DNA of 64,000 bases from Streptomyces sp. CB02056. GTDB lineage: Bacteria > Actinomycetota > Actinomycetes > Streptomycetales > Streptomycetaceae. The notes under the pieces were generated by a model. That model ran no database searches. It saw nothing but the letters and a program-made list of their open reading frames with translations, and was not told the origin of the DNA. The stretch lies in the NCBI RefSeq assembly GCF_001905545.1, contig NZ_LIPD01000001.1, forward strand, positions 310,001 through 374,000, written 5' to 3'. Made by a program: the position numbers and the translations under genes. Below, piece by piece: positions 41,934-49,882 of this stretch. Position 1 is the first letter of the stretch; every line of letters begins with the position of its first letter.

Positions 41934-42350
41934 CTACTCGGCGAGCGCGCCGTCGAGGTACTCCCGCACCGGTGGGAACAGCGGGAACGGCACGTACTCG
42001 GCCAGCTCGGCGCGGGACGCCCACACCACCCGGTCCAGCTCGTCGGAGTCCACCACGGTGGCGGTGCCGCCGACCACCTCGCAGGCCGTGTACGCCATCC
42101 GCCGCCCGTTCTGCGGATGCTCCCGCTCGCCGAGCAGCCGGGCGGCGGTGACGCGCAGGCCGGTCTCCTCGGCGGTCTCGCGCACGGCCGCCGCCCCGGC
42201 GGACTCGCCCGGCTCGACCTCCCCGGCCGGGAACTGCCAGGACAGTTCGCCCTCGGCGACCCGCCGCCGCACCATCAGCACCCGGCCGTCCTCGACGACG
42301 ATCGCGACGGCGACGGCGGGGGGTGCGTGCTCGGGGTTCTGCTCGGTCAT
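41934..42350 (-). CDS. NUDIX hydrolase
   Basis: 138-residue hydrolase of nucleoside-diphosphate-linked compounds. The Nudix box is complete: GEVEPGESAGAAAVRETAEE then TGL (residues 42-64), with the REUxEE metal ligands. The ATG has GAGGAG upstream. The substrate cannot be told; it may be a housecleaning MutT-like enzyme. Confidence 0.9.
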   Translation of the reverse strand: MTEQNPEHAPPAVAVAIVVEDGRVLMVRRRVAEGELSWQFPAGEVEPGESAGAAAVRETAEETGLRVTAARLLGEREHPQNGRRMAYTACEVVGGTATVVDSDELDRVVWASRAELAEYVPFPLFPPVREYLDGALAE

Positions 42351-42461
42351 CGCTCTGCTCCTCGGGTCAGGACGGCGTCGGTGTCGACGCCATCCTGACC
42401 CGGGGCCGCGGCCGACAGCAGGCAGCGGGCCGCGTGTCGTGTCGGCTGTGCGAGGTGTCGG

Positions 42462-43130
42462 CTACCGGTGCGCCGGCCCGTAGAGCGCCGACGGCGCACC
42501 GGTGGCCAGTGCCCAGTAGCGGTCCCCGTACGACCAGTGCCACCACTCGGTGGGGTAGTTGACGAGTCCGGCGCCGGTCAGGACGCTGCCGAGCAGTCGC
42601 CGGTTGGCGCGGGCCTCCGTACCGATGTTGTCGGCGTGGGTGTAGCAGGCCCCGGCGCTCTCCTCCGGGTTGGCGTTGACCCGGGTGCCGAGGTCGAGTT
42701 CACGGCCGTCGGCGTCGACGAGGGTGAGGTCGACGGCGGCCCCGGCACTGTGCGGTGCGATCTCCGGCGGGGAGACGTAGCGGCTGGCCGACGACCTGAC
42801 CCGGTCGTCCGGCCAGTCGGGGTTCGCGGCCCGCAACTCGGCGGCGTACTCGTCGAAGTAGCGGCTCTGGAGGGCCGGCGGCCGGTAGCCCTCGACGAAC
42901 AGCAGCCGCAGGCCGTCCGGCAGGGCCTCCTGCGCGTCGAGCAGCCGGTCGAGCACGCCGGCCCGCAGCTGCGCGAAGGCCCCGGTGCCGTCCTGCTTGC
43001 GCCCGTCGACGGGCAGCCCGCCGCCGCTCCGTACGTCCGACAGCCGTACGTCCGACAGCCGCTCGCCGCAGTCCTGGACGGGGACCGCGGCGACCTTCGG
43101 GTCGGACATGAGGATGATCTCGCTCAACAC
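42462..43130 (-). CDS. VanX-type D-Ala-D-Ala dipeptidase
   Basis: 222-residue zinc peptidase of the M15D family, which cleaves D-alanyl-D-alanine. Seen: the Arg-containing substrate loop EGYRPPALQS, the metal motif HSAGAAVDLTL (usual S-x-H-x-x-G-x-A-x-D), and EWWHWSYGD with the catalytic Glu and third zinc ligand. The usual vanH and vanA partners are absent, so a role in D-Ala-D-Ala recycling, as in housekeeping DdpX types, is more likely than vancomycin resistance. Starts: GTG 43130 or TTG 43127; AGGAGG lies immediately upstream and spacing favours the TTG slightly. Confidence 0.85.
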   Translation of the reverse strand: MLSEIILMSDPKVAAVPVQDCGERLSDVRLSDVRSGGGLPVDGRKQDGTGAFAQLRAGVLDRLLDAQEALPDGLRLLFVEGYRPPALQSRYFDEYAAELRAANPDWPDDRVRSSASRYVSPPEIAPHSAGAAVDLTLVDADGRELDLGTRVNANPEESAGACYTHADNIGTEARANRRLLGSVLTGAGLVNYPTEWWHWSYGDRYWALATGAPSALYGPAHR

Positions 43131-43192
43131 GCCTCCTGGGTAAGGGGGGCAACGCTACGGGGCCGGGCAGGACGACTTCGCGGGTGCCGGGG

Positions 43193-44317
43193 TCAGCTCT
43201 TCTGGTCGTCGGCCCAGGTGATGTCCATCTCGTCGATGAAGTAGCGGCCGTCGAAGCAGAGGAAGACCTTGGACGTGGTGTCGTTGTCCGCGATCCAGGT
43301 CTTGTTCCACTGGATGACGGTGCCGGCGCCGTCGCGCTTGGGGAAGTAGAGGCCCTCGCGGCGTTCGGGCTGGTTGTAGAAGCCGTGTCCGTTGGGCAGC
43401 CGGTACGGCGTCCGGAAGATGGCGTCGTGGCCGCCGATGCGGTCGAACAGCGCGGCCGGGAAGTTGGTGCGGGCGACGAGCTTCGGCGGGACGTAGTGGA
43501 CGTCGACCTCGCCGGAGTCCACGTAGCGGGCGGGTTCCCCCTTCAGCCGGTGGAAGGCCCTGCGCGCGGCGCCCGCCGTGTCGTAGCTGTCGATGAAGGT
43601 CACGAGATCTCCCTCCCGCCCCTCCTGGTACCAGTCGCCCTGGGAGTGATGGTCGAAGTCGAAGGCCTCGATGCGGGTGCCCGGGGTGAGGAGCTCGCCG
43701 GGGACCTCCCGGAAGCTGGTCTCCTCGAAGAACTGCTCGACGGTCCGCACGCGCTTCTCGAAGCGGCGGGCCGGCACCCGGACCCGTCCCGTCCCCACCG
43801 GCAGGTCGGTGGCCTTCGGCGCCGGGGCGGGGGCGGGCTCCGGTGCCGGGAGGGGCGCGGGCGCCCAGGCGGTGCAGTTCAGGTCCTGGGCCCCGGCGCC
43901 CTTCTCCAGGATCAGGGGCCCGCCCGGCCGTTCGGCCGCCGGTTCGGCCAGGCCGAGGAGGCAGTTGGAGGAGTCGTGGAGGGCCATCAGCCGGCCGGTG
44001 TCGCGCTGGACGAAGGCCCGCCAGGCCTGCCGCCAGTACGAGGAGTCGCTGCCGGTGTCGGAGAACTTGGGCCGCAGGGTGACCTTGGCGCCCCGGCTCG
44101 ATTCCTCGGCGGTCAGGTAGAGGCCGGTGGCCACGTGGCGGATCCGGTGGTTGATCACCCGGAACCGCTCGGCCACCCACTGCTCGCCGTCGCCACCGGT
44201 CTCGGGCGCGAGCACCACCGGGGTGCCCTCGGGGCTTCCCGGCGCGGCTCCGGCCACCAGCTCAGGAATGCGGTGGAGGCGTAGGACGAACGTCTCGGTG
44301 GGCCAGTCGACCAGCAT
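43193..44317 (-). CDS. Hypothetical protein with two beta-rich domains
   Basis: 374-residue soluble protein. The N-terminal half (WPTETFVLRLHRIPELVAGA, RHVATGLYLTAEESSRGAKV, MALHDSSNCLLGLAEPAAER) looks like a beta-trefoil lectin-like repeat. A Pro/Ala linker (APAPLPAPEPAPAPAP) leads to a C-terminal domain (GDWYQEGREGDLVTFIDSYD, YVPPKLVARTNFPAALFDR). No signal peptide. ATG 44317 is chosen with AAAGG 8 bases upstream; a GTG nine bases earlier is possible. Not recognised as a known enzyme. Confidence 0.6.
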   Translation of the reverse strand: MLVDWPTETFVLRLHRIPELVAGAAPGSPEGTPVVLAPETGGDGEQWVAERFRVINHRIRHVATGLYLTAEESSRGAKVTLRPKFSDTGSDSSYWRQAWRAFVQRDTGRLMALHDSSNCLLGLAEPAAERPGGPLILEKGAGAQDLNCTAWAPAPLPAPEPAPAPAPKATDLPVGTGRVRVPARRFEKRVRTVEQFFEETSFREVPGELLTPGTRIEAFDFDHHSQGDWYQEGREGDLVTFIDSYDTAGAARRAFHRLKGEPARYVDSGEVDVHYVPPKLVARTNFPAALFDRIGGHDAIFRTPYRLPNGHGFYNQPERREGLYFPKRDGAGTVIQWNKTWIADNDTTSKVFLCFDGRYFIDEMDITWADDQKS

Positions 44318-44423
44318 CGTGGACACCTTTCGGCATGGGGATATGACAGAACGTCAAGACCATGATCGCTTGATCGGATGGATCGGCGCCAGGGCGTGCG
44401 GGGACGAAGGAACGGGCCAGTGG

Positions 44424-45737
44424 TCAGCAGGCCCGCAGCCGCTCCAGGAACTCCGGGACGCCGTCGACCCGGCGGTACGGCTCGAAGGCCGGTGCGAGCT
44501 CGCGGACCAGGGCGACGCAGCGGGGCGCGCCGATCCGGGTGGCCAGGTCGAGCGACTCGCCGGTGACGGACACGGCCTGCTCGACCTCCTTGGCCTCCAG
44601 GTAGCCCCGGGCCTGGTACGTCAGGAAGACGCCGCGCGTCTTGTCCCTGGCACGGGGCAGCAGCGCCATCCCCTCCGCGATCCGGGCCCGGGCCTCGCCA
44701 GTCCGGCCGAGGTCCAGGAGGCACTGGCCGGAGTCCACGGCCAGGTCGGCGGGGCCCATCCACGCGCACCACCCGGGTGCGGGATCGACGGCGTCGACGG
44801 CGAGGGCGGACTCGGCGTCGGACAGGTCCCGGTAGCAGGCGGCGCGGTCGCCGAGCGCCGCGTGGGCCCTGGCGCGGCGGAGGAGGAGCAGGGAGCGGGC
44901 GGTCGGGTGCGAGACGCCGGACAGGGCGTGCCCGAGCTGGCCGACGGAGACCCTTGCCTTGCCGAGCCAGGTGGCCTGGTAGGCGAAGTCGGACAGCACG
45001 CCGGCGCCGTGGTCGCGGTCGCCCGCGGCGTTCGCGGACTGCAGCGCGGCCTCCCACAGCTTTCCGGCCGCCCAGTGCCGGCCCTGGTCGAAGCGGTACC
45101 AGCCGCAGGTGGTGGCGAGCGAGGCGGCCAGCCGGTGGAGGCGTCGACCGGTCGCCTCGCCGTAGCGGCCCTCCTCGATCAGCTCCGTGACGGTGGCCAG
45201 GTGGGCGTCCATCAGACGGACGGTGTGCTGGCGCTGCTCGGTGGGCAGGGCCGTCAGCTTCCTGCTGGTCTCCTCCAGCCAGTCCACGAGTTCGCGGTCC
45301 ACGTGCTTGCCGTCCAAGGCCGAGACGAGGCGCCCGGGCTCGGTCGTGGCCCGCTGGGCGGCCAGGCCGCCCAGCGAGATCGCGCTGAAGGTCATGAAGC
45401 TGCGGCGGTCCATGGCGGCTCTCTGGGCGTCGTGGAGTGCTCGGACGGTGTGGGCGGCGCCCAGGGGCAGCGGCTCGTCCCGCCCGGGCAGCCAGTACGG
45501 CCAGCCGTACGCCTCCAGCTCCGACAGCGGGACGTCGAAGGCCTCGGCGATGAGGAGCTGGGAGTCGGTGTTCGGCGTCTTGCGCCAGTGCTCCCACCGG
45601 CTGACGGCCGCCTTGTCGGCGCCGGAGCGGAGCCCGTGACGCCGGGCGGCCTTGTTCAGCTCAGCGACGAGGTCGCCCTGCGACCAGTGACGCAGTTCGC
45701 GCGCGTAGGCGAGGGGATGCCGGATCGGGTCGTCCAC
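44424..45737 (-). CDS. XRE-type regulator with TPR-like C-terminal region
   Basis: 437-residue regulator. The N-terminal helix-turn-helix is YARELRHWSQGDLVAELNKA and AVSRWEHWRKTPNTD. The linker MDRRSFMTFSAISLGGLAAQ is seen in many streptomycete regulators of this kind. A long helical TPR-like part follows (SVGQLGHALSGVSHPTARSL, LDLGRTGEARARIAEGMALL). The GTG start has GGGA upstream. Divergent from the methyltransferase gene at 45889, a pairing typical of actinobacterial peptide-modification loci. Confidence 0.8.
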   Translation of the reverse strand: MDDPIRHPLAYARELRHWSQGDLVAELNKAARRHGLRSGADKAAVSRWEHWRKTPNTDSQLLIAEAFDVPLSELEAYGWPYWLPGRDEPLPLGAAHTVRALHDAQRAAMDRRSFMTFSAISLGGLAAQRATTEPGRLVSALDGKHVDRELVDWLEETSRKLTALPTEQRQHTVRLMDAHLATVTELIEEGRYGEATGRRLHRLAASLATTCGWYRFDQGRHWAAGKLWEAALQSANAAGDRDHGAGVLSDFAYQATWLGKARVSVGQLGHALSGVSHPTARSLLLLRRARAHAALGDRAACYRDLSDAESALAVDAVDPAPGWCAWMGPADLAVDSGQCLLDLGRTGEARARIAEGMALLPRARDKTRGVFLTYQARGYLEAKEVEQAVSVTGESLDLATRIGAPRCVALVRELAPAFEPYRRVDGVPEFLERLRAC

Positions 45738-45888
45738 GGGGTCAATCCCATCATCGACAGTGACCGCGAGCCTACCGCCGGTGCGGGCGGGACAACCCCG
45801 GGACCACAGGCAATGGCTTTCCGGTGAGGGCGAGTTGGGCTGTACTCGACTCGCACCGACCGAGTTCCTCCACGAAGGGGATGATCGC

Positions 45889-46977
45889 GTGAAGTGGAAC
45901 GCGCTCACCGACGCGCTCCGGGAGTCCGGGGCGCTGTCGGTCGACTGGGAGCCGGTGTTCAGGGCTGTGCCCCGACGGCTGTTCGTTCCGGACCGGGTCC
46001 ACCACGGGGGTGAGTGGCTCGACCGGACGGAACGGCCGGGCGAGTGGGGGGAGTTGGTCGCCTCGGACGTCCCGCTCGTGACGATGCTGGACGAGGACGG
46101 CCGCACGCCGGCCTCGTCCAGTTCGATGCCCACCGTCGTGGCCCGGATGCTCTGGCACCTCCGGGTCACCGACGGCATGCGGGTGCTGGACATCGGCACC
46201 GGTGCGGGGTGGACGGCCGCGTTGCTGGCGCGTCGGCTCGGGGTGGAGAACGTGACCACCGTGGAGCTGGATCCCGAACTGTCCGGTGCCGCGCGGCGGC
46301 GCCTGGCGGCGAACGGCCTGCCGGTCACGGCCGTTGTCGGCGACGGCATGCTCGGCCATCCGGCGGGCGCGCCGTACGACCGGATCCATGTCACCGCGGC
46401 CGTGCAACGCGTCCCCGGGGCGCTGATCGAGCAGACGGTGCCCGGCGGCGTGATCGTCGTCCCGTACGGCACGGCGTTCTGCAACGGGGGGTTGCTGAGG
46501 CTCACCGTCGCCGACGACGGCCGGTCCGCGAGCGGGCCGTTCGTCGAGGATGTGGCGTTCATGTGGGTGCGGGACCAGCGCCCCGGGAGCGGCGAGTTCG
46601 AGATCGAGGACGTCCGGCACGGCCCGTCCGCCCTCGACCCCGCCGCCGTGGCCGAGTGCACCGACGCCGCGTTCGCGATCGGGCTGCGGCTGCCGGGCCT
46701 GTTCCGGCGGGAGGTGTGGGCGGGCTACGACCGTTTCGGTACGGGGCGGTTCGAGGTGTGGGACGGCGTCTCGTACGCCCACTGCCGCCTCGCCGACCGG
46801 GACGGGAAGCACGCCGTCTCGCAGTCCGGCCCCCGCGACCTGTGGGACGAGGTGACCGCCGCCCATGCCTGGTGGCAGCGCCAGGGCGAGCCGAGCCTCG
46901 ACCGGTTCGGCCTGACCGTCACCGTCGCGGGCGAGCACCGGGTGTGGCTGGATGAGCCGGATCGCGTCGTCGGGTGA
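45889..46977 (+). CDS. PCMT-like SAM-dependent methyltransferase
   Basis: 362-residue enzyme resembling protein-L-isoaspartate O-methyltransferase. SAM-binding motif I is VLDIGTGAGWTAALLARRLG, motif II VTTVELDPELSGAARRRL, and PGGVIVVPYGTA follows. The N-terminus VFRAVPRRLFVPDRV is also PCMT-like. The C-terminal extension of about 130 residues is found in relatives that methylate aspartates of ribosomal peptides. It converges on the cyclophane RiPP operon, 144 bases away, so a role in peptide Asp methylation is possible but unproven. AAGGGG lies 8 bases before the GTG. Confidence 0.82.
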   Translation: MKWNALTDALRESGALSVDWEPVFRAVPRRLFVPDRVHHGGEWLDRTERPGEWGELVASDVPLVTMLDEDGRTPASSSSMPTVVARMLWHLRVTDGMRVLDIGTGAGWTAALLARRLGVENVTTVELDPELSGAARRRLAANGLPVTAVVGDGMLGHPAGAPYDRIHVTAAVQRVPGALIEQTVPGGVIVVPYGTAFCNGGLLRLTVADDGRSASGPFVEDVAFMWVRDQRPGSGEFEIEDVRHGPSALDPAAVAECTDAAFAIGLRLPGLFRREVWAGYDRFGTGRFEVWDGVSYAHCRLADRDGKHAVSQSGPRDLWDEVTAAHAWWQRQGEPSLDRFGLTVTVAGEHRVWLDEPDRVVG

Positions 46978-47062
46978 TGGGTGGCATGAAGCGCGCCCTG
47001 GGCTCGCGGGTCCGGGGCGCGCCGGACTGTGCGCGCGTGCGCCGCCTGAACGGGTGATCAAG

Positions 47063-47080
47063 GAGCACCCGAAGGTGCTC
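47063..47080. terminator. Small hairpin between convergent genes
   Basis: GAGCACC-CGAA-GGTGCTC, 7-base perfect arms between the methyltransferase stop and the end of the RiPP operon; a weak bidirectional terminator. Confidence 0.45.
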
Positions 47081-47121
47081 GACACACTCTCGGATGCCTT
47101 CGGGGACGTTGTCGGACAGTG

Positions 47122-47811
47122 TCAGACCAGCGATCCCATGGCGCCGCATGCCCAGCGGCCGAGCCAGAAGGCGGCAGTGGATTCCTGTTGGTCTTCCGTG
47201 GAGCCGTCATGAGGCAGGAACTCGGTGGGTGCGATGTAGCCCTCGCCGGGATCGAGCCGAATGCGCAAGCAGTGGAGGGGGAATCCGCGTGCGACGTAGG
47301 ACCGGAGGTCATCGGTGTGCGGGTAACAGGCGGCGTGATCCTCGCGGACCGTCCGGCAGACGTTCTGGATGTCGACGTCACCGAGCAGGATGTAGCGGGT
47401 GCCAGGCCCGAGGTTGATGCACAGTCGTCGCCGACCGGTGTGCTTGCGTGCGTGGCTCAGCTTGTCCCAGTTGTCGACGTGCAGGCCGATCAGCCGACCA
47501 TCTTGGTAGTTGGGTGTCGTGGTCGGTGACTTGGCGACGCTGAGAGCCTTGCCAAGCATGTGGGTTCCAGGACTGTTGAGGTGGTCGGGGCCGATGCTCT
47601 CGGCCCCGACCACCTCGACGACGATGTCGTCGGCCGTGGACCGACCGGGTCGGAGCCGGTCGATCACGTCGTGATCGAGGGAACGCCAAGGGCCGATGGG
47701 AATGACAGCACCCTCTTCGAACCGGGCGTCGCCGCGGGTCGTGCCGACACTGGCGACCTGGGTGCGGGCTGCGAGGGCGGCAGGTGAGGCGTGGGCGACC
47801 TTGAGACTCAT
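47122..47811 (-). CDS. Putative Fe(II)/2-oxoglutarate-type oxygenase of a RiPP cluster
   Basis: 229-residue protein, last gene of the operon. The C-terminal half looks like a double-stranded beta-helix oxygenase: an H-x-D pair in GLHVDNWDKLSH (His111, Asp113), CINLGPGTRYILLG, and RLDPGEGYIAPTEFLPHDGS with a distal His near 201. This is inferred from pattern only. The likely job is hydroxylation or other oxidation of the peptide. Its ATG overlaps the stop of the pentapeptide-repeat gene (ATGA). A perfect 17-base inverted repeat lies inside the coding region at 47578-47616. Confidence 0.55.
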   Translation of the reverse strand: MSLKVAHASPAALAARTQVASVGTTRGDARFEEGAVIPIGPWRSLDHDVIDRLRPGRSTADDIVVEVVGAESIGPDHLNSPGTHMLGKALSVAKSPTTTPNYQDGRLIGLHVDNWDKLSHARKHTGRRRLCINLGPGTRYILLGDVDIQNVCRTVREDHAACYPHTDDLRSYVARGFPLHCLRIRLDPGEGYIAPTEFLPHDGSTEDQQESTAAFWLGRWACGAMGSLV

Positions 47812-48506
47812 GGAGTCCTCCTGGACCCGGGCCCGTCGAGGTCATCCCCGAAAGTGACCTCCAGCTCGGCCATGAGCGCTTGGGCGAGCTCGATCTGCTG
47901 GGGGCGGTCGATGATGACCTTCGTGAGGTTGCCGATACCCCGAAGCATGGACAGGTCGTTGCCGCGCAGGTCGGTCGCTCGATAGGTGCCGCGGCCGAAC
48001 TCGGTGTCTCGTAGCGAGCAGCCGTCGAAGACCGCAGCAGTGAGGTCGCACCCGTTGAAGGCCGACTCGGTGAGCACGCAGTCGGTGAAAGCGAGCGGGC
48101 CGGTGGTGCGGAGCTTCTCGAAGGTGGAGTAGTTCAGCTTGCAGTGGTCGAACAGCACGTTGTCGAGGGTGAGGCCGTTGTAGTTCCCGCCCATGATCTT
48201 GCAGTTCCTGAAGACGACGCGCGACAGCCTGCTGTCGACCCACTGGAGATTTCCCAGGTCGCAGTCGGTGAATTCGACCGAGTCCACGCGTACCTCGTCC
48301 ATGCGAACACGGGAAGCACGAAGGTTGGTGACGCGGCCGGTGAGGAGACGGGTGTTGGCCAGGTCGAGGTCGCGTAGATCGGCGTCGGCATAGGCGAACT
48401 CCTGGACGATGCCCCGGCCGCTCTCCAAGGTCGAGGTGCTGGAGAGGTAGCCACCGGTGAGATCGGGCAAGGTGATGCTGATACGGCCGAAGGAACGGCT
48501 GGGCAT
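47808..48506 (-). CDS. Pentapeptide-repeat protein
   Basis: 232-residue protein whose residues 38-200 form a right-handed quadrilateral beta-helix of pentapeptide repeats (ADADLRDLDLANTRLLTGRV, FTDCDLGNLQWVDSRLSRVV, FDGCSLRDTEFGRGTYRATD). The C-terminal tail PQQIELAQALMAELEVTF is helical. Relatives such as Qnr and MfpA mimic DNA and protect gyrase; others are scaffolds. It lies between the precursor and oxygenase genes of the RiPP operon, with an ATGA overlap into the next gene. Immunity or a scaffold role is inference. Confidence 0.8.
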   Translation of the reverse strand: MPSRSFGRISITLPDLTGGYLSSTSTLESGRGIVQEFAYADADLRDLDLANTRLLTGRVTNLRASRVRMDEVRVDSVEFTDCDLGNLQWVDSRLSRVVFRNCKIMGGNYNGLTLDNVLFDHCKLNYSTFEKLRTTGPLAFTDCVLTESAFNGCDLTAAVFDGCSLRDTEFGRGTYRATDLRGNDLSMLRGIGNLTKVIIDRPQQIELAQALMAELEVTFGDDLDGPGSRRTP

Positions 48507-48528
48507 GGTGAATGCTCGCTTTCCGTTG

Positions 48529-48562
48529 CGCCGGGCCAGCGCCGGTCGGCACTGGCCCGGCG
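48529..48562 (-). terminator. Attenuating hairpin after the precursor gene
   Basis: 11-base arms (CGCCGGGCCAG and complement) with a 12-base loop, starting 4 bases after the precursor stop codon and before the pentapeptide-repeat gene. In RiPP operons such hairpins often let the precursor mRNA exceed that of downstream genes. Confidence 0.65.
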
Positions 48563-48566
48563 ACGC

Positions 48567-48737
48567 TCACTTCTTGTTCCAGTTGTCCCAGGTCGGACGG
48601 TTGTCGAACTTGGGGCCGGCGTTGTCCCAGGTGGGGCGGTTGTCGAACTTCGCCACCGCGGGGCCGGTCGTGCCGGCATCCACCAGGTCGCTGATCACGT
48701 CGGTTTCGATGGTCTTCAGCAGTTCGAGCAAGGTCAT
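48567..48737 (-). CDS. Multi-core cyclophane RiPP precursor peptide
   Basis: 56-residue peptide. Residues 1-28 form a leader (MTLLELLKTIETDVISDLVD then AGTTGPAV). Residues 30-39 and 43-52 are two exact copies of KFDNRPTWDN, and the peptide ends WNKK. Each repeat offers F-D-N and W-D-N, the aromatic-x-Asn pattern joined by three-residue cyclophane-forming radical SAM enzymes; W-N-K may be a fifth site. The ATG overlaps the radical SAM stop (ATGA), with GGAG 8 bases upstream. It resembles actinobacterial multi-cyclophane precursors (AmcA type, from memory). Confidence 0.85.
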   Translation of the reverse strand: MTLLELLKTIETDVISDLVDAGTTGPAVAKFDNRPTWDNAGPKFDNRPTWDNWNKK

Positions 48738-49882
48738 GACGCGGTCTCCGCTCGGACGGTATCGGACAGGGCGGTGAGAAGGGCCTGCCGCGACACGCGG
48801 CAGTGGTTCGTCTCGGTGGAGTCGAAGCGGCCGTTCTCGAAGAACCTGTTTCCGGCCTGAGCACCCCGACAGAAGCCGAAGTACTCGCAGGTGGCCTCGC
48901 AGGCGTCCAGGCCGGTCAGGAACTCGTCCACGTAGCGGAGCCGATGGGCGTTGGCCAGCATGTCGCGGATGGTGAGCTGCAGGACGTTCCCGGCCTGGAA
49001 GTCGTGGTACTCGGGGGATTGGACGCCCGCCAGCTCAGGGGAGAGAAGAACGACGTCCCCGATTGAAGAGACGGTCGGGATGGGGTCGATCCGAACGCTT
49101 TGCCAGCCGTCTCCGCCTCGCAGGGAGCGCAGGTAGGCGCCAAGGCGATCGATTTCGCGGACGGTCAGGCCGGGGTTCGAACGAGTCCAGGCGATCGCGC
49201 GGTTCCAGAACTCGGCTGCGGCTTCGAACATGGGGACGGGGCGGTGGGCATTGGCTCCCTCGCGCTCTTCGATGTTGATTCCTACGGTGTGGCAGCCCAG
49301 TTCGGCGAAGAAGTCCAGCAGGTCCTCCGGCCGGCCGATGCTGTCCACTGTGACCACGGCGATCGTGGAGAAGCCGATTCCGTGTCGGCGAAGATGCGCA
49401 ATGCCTCGGAGGGTGCGATCGAAGACAGGCTTTCCTCGGCGGTCGACGCGCTCCGTGTTGAACTCGGCGGGACCGTCGATGCTCACCCCCACACGTACCT
49501 CGCGCTCCGCGAAGAACTCGCACCAGCGGTCACTGACCAAGGTGCCGTTGGTCTGGACATAGTGGTGCAGCAGGCCTTCATGCCGAAGGCTCTCGAACGG
49601 ATCGGTCAACTCGGAGAGACGCGACGTCCCGAGCGCCAGCGGTTCACCCGCGTGCCACACAAGGTCCATCGGGGCATCGACGGTTGCGATCTCGCGGATC
49701 GACCGGGCAATGGCCTCGGCGACATCGGACGTCATCGGCGTCCGACGGTCCTTTCCGGGGAGGTAGCAGTAGCTGCACGCCACATTGCAGAAGCCGTCCG
49801 GTTGCACGACGACCGACCGCGGTCGGGGGGAGATCCGCCGGCGGTAGCGCTCGCGGGAGGTGAGTGGAGGTGTGCGGGCCAC
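48734..49882 (-). CDS. Radical SAM/SPASM cyclophane-forming maturase
   Basis: 382-residue enzyme. The radical SAM cluster motif is CNVACSYC at residues 32-39, followed by HAGEPLALG and QTNGTLVSD. The C-terminal SPASM region has Cys at about 328, 332, 338 and 361 (DACEATCEYFGFC ... NHC) for extra iron-sulfur clusters. It probably joins aromatic side chains to Asn beta-carbons in the adjacent precursor (FxsB/three-residue cyclophane class). GTG 49882 has GAGAGG 6 bases upstream; a GTG at 49912 is in frame and overlaps the stop of a possible small ORF, so the start is open. Confidence 0.88.
   Translation of the reverse strand: MARTPPLTSRERYRRRISPRPRSVVVQPDGFCNVACSYCYLPGKDRRTPMTSDVAEAIARSIREIATVDAPMDLVWHAGEPLALGTSRLSELTDPFESLRHEGLLHHYVQTNGTLVSDRWCEFFAEREVRVGVSIDGPAEFNTERVDRRGKPVFDRTLRGIAHLRRHGIGFSTIAVVTVDSIGRPEDLLDFFAELGCHTVGINIEEREGANAHRPVPMFEAAAEFWNRAIAWTRSNPGLTVREIDRLGAYLRSLRGGDGWQSVRIDPIPTVSSIGDVVLLSPELAGVQSPEYHDFQAGNVLQLTIRDMLANAHRLRYVDEFLTGLDACEATCEYFGFCRGAQAGNRFFENGRFDSTETNHCRVSRQALLTALSDTVRAETAS

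Noticed and set aside
42462..44317. A glycopeptide resistance cluster around the VanX-type gene
   Set aside because: No vanH, vanA or sensor/regulator genes are present; the neighbours are a NUDIX protein and unassigned genes.
40454..46977. Continuation of the RiPP cluster leftwards to the TPR-like, NUDIX and VanX genes
   Set aside because: These have their own promoters and no peptide-modification features; only the methyltransferase and XRE pair next to the operon are considered possible members.
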